NCBI GenBank assembly: GCA_002381185.1
Contig: DFOA01000067.1
Coordinates: 1-11,787, forward strand
Direction: 5' to 3'
From: Firmicutes bacterium UBA3553
GTDB lineage: Bacteria > Bacillota > Clostridia > Tissierellales > Sedimentibacteraceae
Length of the DNA: 11,787 bases
Below the pieces are notes generated by a model. That model did no database searches. It was not told the origin of the DNA and saw nothing but the letters and a program-made list of their open reading frames with translations. The stretch's first letter is position 1. Every line of letters begins with the position of its first letter. Shown piece after piece: positions 7,717 to 11,787 of the stretch. The translations under genes were made by a program, and so were the position numbers.

Positions 7717-8253
7717 ATGACAAGCAAATTGTATGAAATATTAAAAAAAGCTCAAAATGGAAGTGAAGAGCATGTAATAGAATTATATAATAAATTTTTA
7801 CCTTTAATAAAGGGATATGGAAGAAAACTTAATTATGAAGAAGCAGAAAGTGATTTGATCATTTTCTTATTAGAATATATTAATAAAGCCAACTTTGATA
7901 AATTTAGAAATAGAAGTGATGGCGAGATAGTTAACTATATTAAACTATTATTTAAAAATAAGTCTATTGATATATTAAGAAAATTAATGAATAAGAAAAT
8001 TGAAACAAAGATAATAGATACAGAAATCATATATAACGATTACTATAAAAATCTCGAAGAAGAATATATTTTTAGCTTAATGAAGAATTTAAATAATACA
8101 CAAAAAAAGATCATAATAGGAAGATATATTTATGGTTATTCTGATGATAAGTTATCAAAAATTTTTAGAATATCGAGACAAGCTGTATATAAACAAAGAA
8201 AAAAAGCACTTGGATTAATAAAGATAAAAATTGGAGAAAACAATAATCATTAG
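7717..8253 (+). CDS. TcdR/BotR/UviA-like alternative sigma factor
   Basis: This 178-residue protein resembles the group 5 sigma factors that clostridia use to transcribe toxin and bacteriocin genes (TcdR, BotR, TetR, UviA). A sigma region 2-like part spans about residues 22-92 (LNYEEAESDLIIFLLEYI at 38-55, then IVNYIKLLFKNKSIDILRK). A sigma region 4 helix-turn-helix lies at about 141-166 (GYSDDKLSKIFRISRQAVYK), where ISRQAV and GYSD match my memory of TcdR closely. The length is right for the family. I chose ATG 7717 with GGTGG at 7707-7711; ATG 7705 is in frame but lies in a hairpin arm without a ribosome site. Composition is extremely AT-rich. The gene sits directly before the lectin-peptidase gene, whose upstream region has a TTTACA -35. 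Similar sigma-like proteins control other genes in clostridia, so toxin control is inference. Confidence 0.82.
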   Translation: MTSKLYEILKKAQNGSEEHVIELYNKFLPLIKGYGRKLNYEEAESDLIIFLLEYINKANFDKFRNRSDGEIVNYIKLLFKNKSIDILRKLMNKKIETKIIDTEIIYNDYYKNLEEEYIFSLMKNLNNTQKKIIIGRYIYGYSDDKLSKIFRISRQAVYKQRKKALGLIKIKIGENNNH

Positions 8254-8317
8254 TTAATTATGATAGTAAATTATATTAATAGATGAGTTGTCAATATGAA
8301 AAGTTTCCTTAAAGAGG

Positions 8318-8347
8318 TTTACAAAATAATAATATATTTCGCTTTTA
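8318..8347 (+). promoter_or_regulatory. Candidate TcdR/BotR-type promoter
   Basis: TTTACA at 8318-8323 is followed 17 bases later by GCTTTT (8341-8346), or 18 bases later by CTTTTA (8342-8347). The TTTACA -35 with a T-rich -10 is what I know of promoters read by TcdR, BotR and relatives; it lacks a sigma-A -10. It lies between the sigma gene and the lectin-peptidase gene and would give a leader of about 130 bases before the ATG at 8484. Confidence 0.6.
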
Positions 8348-8483
8348 ATATATGTAACAGATAATTTCAGTAAAAAGTTTATTATAAAAACATTTTAATT
8401 GATTGTATAATCTAAAATCCCTTAATGGGTCAAATGATTTAACAAATGACAGTAAAATTGATATTATATGGGAGATGTTTATT

Positions 8484-9617
8484 ATGGCAGTTTTGAGTAA
8501 TAAAGTGTATTTTATAAAGTCATATTCAAATTTAAATCGAGTTTTGGATGTATACGGGAATAATTATATAGCAAATGGTAGTAATGTAATTACTTGGAAT
8601 ATAGAACCAACTGCTCGAACGCAGAAGTGGAAATTAAAAAACAGTAATATTAACACTAAGATTTTGTCAAATTATAAGCCTGAATTTTCTTTAGACCATT
8701 GGAACGGTTCTGCTAATTTTGGTAAATGTGATATGTATGAGGATAAGTCTGCATATGATACTGATCAATTAGTAACTTTGGTTGAGCATGATGCAAGCAA
8801 GAATTTATATAGAATTAAGCTTGTTAATCATAATAAGTTTCTGACAGTTGCAGCCGAAGATGGATTACCAATGTTTTGGTCCGCAGCAAATGGTCTAAAT
8901 AGTCAGATATGGAAGTTTGAAGAATATATGGCTCCTCCATTCAGTGTAGTGGATGCAAATACTAAGGTAAATGAAATCAATTATACAATAGAGTATTTTT
9001 CTGCTATGCCTGGTGCTATAAATATTACTGCTAAGCGAGAGATTAAACCTCCTTCAACGGTGAATGGTGAAAAAAAGATTGCTAATATTAGTCTGCCATT
9101 TGCTCAGACAAGCAGTACGGTTCAAGGTCTAAATTCAAAATATGGTGCTTCCTGCAAGGCATTTTCAATGGCTGCTTTACTGACATTCTATTCAAAGAAG
9201 CTTATCAGCCCACATTGGTTTACTGAGTTCGGATGGGTACCTCCAAACTGTGATAATTCCTACCTTACATCCGCAGTAACCTACGGAAGTAAAGGTGCCT
9301 TTAAACTTGTAACCATAAATTCAGAAAACACAACATTTGCTGAATTGAAAGCAAAGATTGATCTTGGAATACCTGTACTCCTGCGTTGTACAGGAACAGG
9401 CACCGGCGTGCAACACTGGGTTGTAGTATATGGTTATAAGGGAAACGGAAGTGCAGCTTCCGATTTCTTTGTAGTTGATTCTGCAAATAAGACCAAGACT
9501 ACAATAATGTTCGGAAGAGACACCATTTTAACTGAGTCTATGTCTTGGAGCAAGGTTAGCGATACTAATGGTAACTTTACTATTAATGAGTCATATTATG
9601 TAATAGATAATAACTAA
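8484..9617 (+). CDS. Ricin-type lectin domain fused to C39-like cysteine peptidase
   Basis: The 377-residue protein has two parts. Residues 4-147 look like one ricin-B-type beta-trefoil, with QKWKL (47-51) and QIWKF (141-145) as QxW motifs plus repeated strand patterns (VYFIKSYSNLNRVLDVYG, NHNKFLTVAAEDG); such domains bind sugars. Residues 198-375 look like a C39-like papain-fold peptidase: Gln208 as possible oxyanion residue, nucleophile candidate Cys224 (YGASCKAFSMAALL), His311 (VQHWVVVYGY) and Asp332 (FFVVDSANK). A linker joins them. There is no signal peptide or lipobox. ATG 8484 is chosen because GGGAG at 8470-8474 lies 9 bases upstream; the longer reading frame from TTG 8403 lacks a ribosome site. 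The substrate is unknown: toxin, bacteriocin-like effector or wall hydrolase are all possible. A transglutaminase-like or inactive papain fold is an alternative to a true peptidase. Confidence 0.85.
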   Translation: MAVLSNKVYFIKSYSNLNRVLDVYGNNYIANGSNVITWNIEPTARTQKWKLKNSNINTKILSNYKPEFSLDHWNGSANFGKCDMYEDKSAYDTDQLVTLVEHDASKNLYRIKLVNHNKFLTVAAEDGLPMFWSAANGLNSQIWKFEEYMAPPFSVVDANTKVNEINYTIEYFSAMPGAINITAKREIKPPSTVNGEKKIANISLPFAQTSSTVQGLNSKYGASCKAFSMAALLTFYSKKLISPHWFTEFGWVPPNCDNSYLTSAVTYGSKGAFKLVTINSENTTFAELKAKIDLGIPVLLRCTGTGTGVQHWVVVYGYKGNGSAASDFFVVDSANKTKTTIMFGRDTILTESMSWSKVSDTNGNFTINESYYVIDNN

Positions 9618-9621
9618 CTTT

Positions 9622-9653
9622 ATAAGAAAGAGGAGATTACTCCTCTTTCTTAT
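9622..9653 (+). terminator. Terminator of the lectin-peptidase gene
   Basis: ATAAGAAAGAGGAG at 9622-9635 and CTCCTCTTTCTTAT at 9640-9653 form a perfect 14-bp stem with a 4-base ATTA loop, starting 4 bases after the stop codon. The 3' arm is pyrimidine-rich and GTTTAAT follows. Because the 5' arm is purine-rich it could serve as a terminator in this direction only. Confidence 0.8.
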
Positions 9654-9714
9654 GTTTAATCATGATGAACGCAAAATTACTGTTGAATGTCCAATGTATA
9701 TTAAGATAAAATAG

Positions 9715-9743
9715 TTGTATGACATATTTCTTTATATTATAAT
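9715..9743 (+). promoter_or_regulatory. Sigma-A-type promoter for the lipoprotein gene
   Basis: TTGTAT at 9715-9720 and TATAAT at 9738-9743 are separated by exactly 17 bases. Transcription would start near 9750, leaving a leader of about 77 bases. This differs from the TTTACA-type promoter of the preceding gene, so the two genes are probably not in the same sigma regulon. Confidence 0.6.
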
Positions 9744-9826
9744 ATAATTATAAAATTAGCATACAGTGCATTTTATGAAGAAGTTTATAGATAAGAGAAT
9801 ATAAACATAGATAATAAGGGGGAGCT

Positions 9827-10957
9827 ATGAAGGGTAATCTTTATAAAAAATTTAAATATACAATAATTTCATTATCTACTATGTTGTTTATATTAGGTCT
9901 AACATCTTGTTCAGCTAACAATACAGATGTAATTGATAATTCTGAAAGGGAAGAACCAAGGGGAATAATAGTTGACGGTGAGCTTAGATATTATGACGGG
10001 GAATTAGTAAGTATAGCAAAAAAATTGATTGAGAATAGCTTGATTTCAAATGATATAGCAATAGGTATTGGATTCTCAATAGATCTTGAAGACAATATTG
10101 AAGATGAAGATTTTAATACATATTGTAAGGTTTATGATAATGAATATGGTTTTAATTCAGCAAAAGATATAGAACAGTTTTTGCTTGCAACTTATTCGAG
10201 TGAAGAGATAATATATAAAACAATCCATATAGGAGATATATCTATATATAAGGATTTTGAAGATCATCTATATGCCCATGGTGCAATACATAGTGCCTCA
10301 AGGGCATATGTAATTAAGGATTGGTTTAATATTTACGCAACTGATGTAACAGAAAATACCGCCGTGATAAACTATCCATTATATTATTTTAGAGATGGTG
10401 TTGATGGAGTAGAAATGTACAAAAATACTATTTCAAAGGTTGAAGGGGTTTGGTTGCTGGACGATATTTTAGAAGCAGAATTAATTGAGCTGGGCGAATC
10501 AACCAAGAGAACTTTAGGAATGAGAAGTGTTGCGATAGAAATAATTGATAATTTGAAATTATCTGAATTTATCAGTACAGAAGGAAAGTCAATAGAACAA
10601 GAAGGTACTAAATATACAAACATTGGCTATTCATCCGACGCTGCACAATATGAATCATATACAAGTGAAAATTTATTAGCGTATTGTCGAAATTATACAA
10701 GCGACATATACAATATGTTGCTGCCGTATTTTAAAGAAATAGACGGAAACCTTTATGTGAGAAATATAGAAGATATACGCAAAGAATACACAAGGATTTA
10801 CAAAATGGAAACCTTGGAGGTATTAGATGTAAGTGATACGGAGGCAAGCCTGCAAATAAAGTATTCAGATTGGGGTAATCAGGAAAAGACATTGCAGTTT
10901 AAGATGTACCCAGACGCAGAAGTATACTGGAGATGGTTACCGGATACCATACTTTAA
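9827..10957 (+). CDS. Putative lipoprotein with two similar domains
   Basis: The 376-residue protein begins with a basic, hydrophobic signal peptide and a lipobox LTSC with Cys28 as the lipidated residue, so it should be anchored on the outer face of the membrane. The mature part is acidic, and I recognise no named family with certainty. Two parts end alike: a stretch ending VWLLDDILEAEL near residue 218 and the C terminus WRWLPDTIL. Each is preceded by a strand pattern (YATDVTENTAVINYPLYY and LEVLDVSDTEASLQIKY). This suggests a diverged internal duplication, with a size and strand order that could fit NTF2-like or IseA-like (endopeptidase inhibitor) folds; that is a guess. AAGGGGGAG at 9816-9824 supports ATG 9827. 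The gene has its own promoter and a terminator lies between it and the peptidase gene. A role as partner, inhibitor or immunity protein of the peptidase is only suggested by position. Confidence 0.85.
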   Translation: MKGNLYKKFKYTIISLSTMLFILGLTSCSANNTDVIDNSEREEPRGIIVDGELRYYDGELVSIAKKLIENSLISNDIAIGIGFSIDLEDNIEDEDFNTYCKVYDNEYGFNSAKDIEQFLLATYSSEEIIYKTIHIGDISIYKDFEDHLYAHGAIHSASRAYVIKDWFNIYATDVTENTAVINYPLYYFRDGVDGVEMYKNTISKVEGVWLLDDILEAELIELGESTKRTLGMRSVAIEIIDNLKLSEFISTEGKSIEQEGTKYTNIGYSSDAAQYESYTSENLLAYCRNYTSDIYNMLLPYFKEIDGNLYVRNIEDIRKEYTRIYKMETLEVLDVSDTEASLQIKYSDWGNQEKTLQFKMYPDAEVYWRWLPDTIL

Positions 10958-11001
10958 ATAATGTATAGGACTTTCTTTAGAAACGGTAAAAATAATTATA
11001 A

Positions 11002-11032
11002 CTGCCAAGGGGACTACGTATCCCCTTGGCAG
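11002..11032. terminator. Perfect 12-bp GC-rich hairpin after the lipoprotein gene
   Basis: CTGCCAAGGGGA at 11002-11013 and TCCCCTTGGCAG at 11021-11032 pair perfectly around CTACGTA. It lies 44 bases after the lipoprotein stop. No T-run follows on the + strand, whereas the other side (read on the minus strand) is T-rich (TTATAATTATTTTTACC). It may end the lipoprotein mRNA, protect its 3' end, or be a minus-strand terminator. Confidence 0.55.
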
Positions 11033-11226
11033 CAAATACATCTTGAGGGCGATTTTTCAGAACTCTGGCAGCATGAATACATCCACTTGGATGGGATTTA
11101 AGATGCGAGTAGTCGATAAAAAGTCGCTTTTCATGGAACAAATGAAGCGAGACTTTATAAATAGGAATTTGCCGGACGGTTTTTGACTGAGGATTATTTA
11201 TATTTTGTACGTTTGCGGAGGTAAAG

Positions 11227-11721
11227 ATGAGCGATTATTTGAGGCAGAAGTTAATTATCATAACCGGTTCACCATGTGTAGGTAAAACTGCTGTGGCAGA
11301 AAACCTTTTTGAGTCATACGAAAACAGCGCGTATTTCGATGGCGACTGGGCATGGTGCGTCAATCCGTTTTCGATTGCTGACCCGCGATTACGGAATGGC
11401 GACAAAACCATTTCTTTTGCACTGTCTACCTACCTAAATTCAAATTTCAATTATGTTATTTTTTCCTCCGTGGTAGTGATAGGGGAAGCAATTCGAGAGA
11501 CTATATTAAAAGATATTACCGCGAAGGATTACACGACCATTGCGTTCACATTGAAGTGCTCCGAAGAAACGCTGATTGAACGCCATAAAAAACGCGGCGA
11601 CACAAACGAAGTATTATTTCAATGGTTAAGAATGAAGCCACATCCCGGAGATTATGTTATAGATACTGACCACAAAACAATTGCACAAGTTGTTGATGAA
11701 ATAAAAAGCATAATAAATTAA
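11227..11721 (+). CDS. P-loop nucleotide kinase-like protein (AAA_33/AAA_18 type)
   Basis: This 164-residue protein has a Walker A GSPCVGKT at residues 14-21 after a short beta strand (KLIIITG). A conserved-looking FDGDWAWCVNPF follows at 37-48, where small-molecule kinases place their substrate-binding segment, and then a hydrophobic strand near 73-83 (FNYVIFSSVVV). A lid-like RHKKRGD lies near 119-125. The overall plan is that of small P-loop kinases related to gluconate, shikimate and nucleotide kinases. Proteins with the DGDWxWxxNPF pattern occur widely in Firmicutes and are usually annotated only as ATP-binding proteins; the phosphate acceptor is unknown. GGAGG at 11217-11221 lies 5 bases before the ATG. 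It stands alone and has a less AT-rich composition than the sigma and lipoprotein genes, so it may be core DNA beyond the AT-rich region. Confidence 0.83.
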   Translation: MSDYLRQKLIIITGSPCVGKTAVAENLFESYENSAYFDGDWAWCVNPFSIADPRLRNGDKTISFALSTYLNSNFNYVIFSSVVVIGEAIRETILKDITAKDYTTIAFTLKCSEETLIERHKKRGDTNEVLFQWLRMKPHPGDYVIDTDHKTIAQVVDEIKSIIN

Positions 11722-11787
11722 CCGTTCAAACAGCGTGGTAAATAAGCATACATGAAGCAACAAATTCCAATTGTGCGCCCAGCAAAG

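Noticed and set aside
8403..8483. Extension of the lectin-peptidase protein back to TTG 8403
   Set aside because: No ribosome site precedes 8403, while GGGAG at 8470-8474 fits ATG 8484, and the trefoil begins right after that ATG.
8484..9617. Direct assignment as a botulinum haemagglutinin (HA33/HA17)
   Set aside because: Those are trefoils without a peptidase domain; here one trefoil is joined to a papain-like fold, so only the lectin fold is shared.
6861..10960. Mobile element or CRISPR array in the AT-rich island
   Set aside because: No transposase, recombinase, terminal repeats, direct-repeat target sites or regularly spaced repeats are visible; the inverted repeats are all local hairpins.
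11752..11787. Start of a further gene (ATG 11752, reading MKQQIPIVRPAK) cut by the window end
   Set aside because: Only 12 codons are visible and there is no clear ribosome site, so it cannot be supported.

Overview
The window looks like chromosomal DNA of a low-GC Firmicute, most likely a member of the Clostridia. The evidence is strong purine-rich Shine-Dalgarno sequences, AT-rich intergenic DNA with -35/-10 promoters of the sigma-A type, and gene families typical of that group. This is inference from style; there is no rRNA or tRNA to place the organism.

Layout, all genes on the + strand. (1) 59-4278 is a tight three-gene operon for a MacAB-like export or envelope ABC system: ATPase, FtsX-type permease (7-base overlap) and HlyD/MacA-type membrane-fusion protein, with a likely terminator at 4375-4411. 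(2) 4535-5575 is an unrecognised cytosolic protein with its own near-consensus promoter, whose -10 lies inside a palindrome. (3) 5673-6860 is a TrmA/RlmD-family 23S rRNA uracil-C5 methyltransferase without the usual N-terminal TRAM domain. (4) 6861-7716 is AT-rich DNA with several hairpins and one small, possibly broken ORF. (5) 7717-9617 is the most interesting part: an alternative sigma factor resembling the clostridial toxin regulators TcdR, BotR and UviA, followed by a gene for a ricin-type lectin domain joined to a C39-like papain-fold peptidase domain, with no signal peptide. Between them is TTTACA followed by a T-rich -10 like those used by TcdR/BotR-type sigma factors. A perfect 14-bp terminator hairpin closes this unit. 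(6) 9827-10957 is a lipoprotein with its own sigma-A promoter and a possible internal duplication. (7) 11227-11721 is a small P-loop kinase-like protein.

Working model (inference): the sigma factor switches on the lectin-peptidase gene, much as BotR or TcdR switches on clostridial toxin genes. The product would bind a glycan and cleave a peptide or isopeptide bond. It may be a toxin, bacteriocin-like effector or cell-wall enzyme. The host, target and export route cannot be read from the sequence. Base composition drops sharply from the ABC operon (40 of 60 bases G/C at 541-600) to the sigma gene (12 of 60 at 7741-7800), which fits acquired DNA. No transposase, integrase, CRISPR, rRNA or tRNA was seen.
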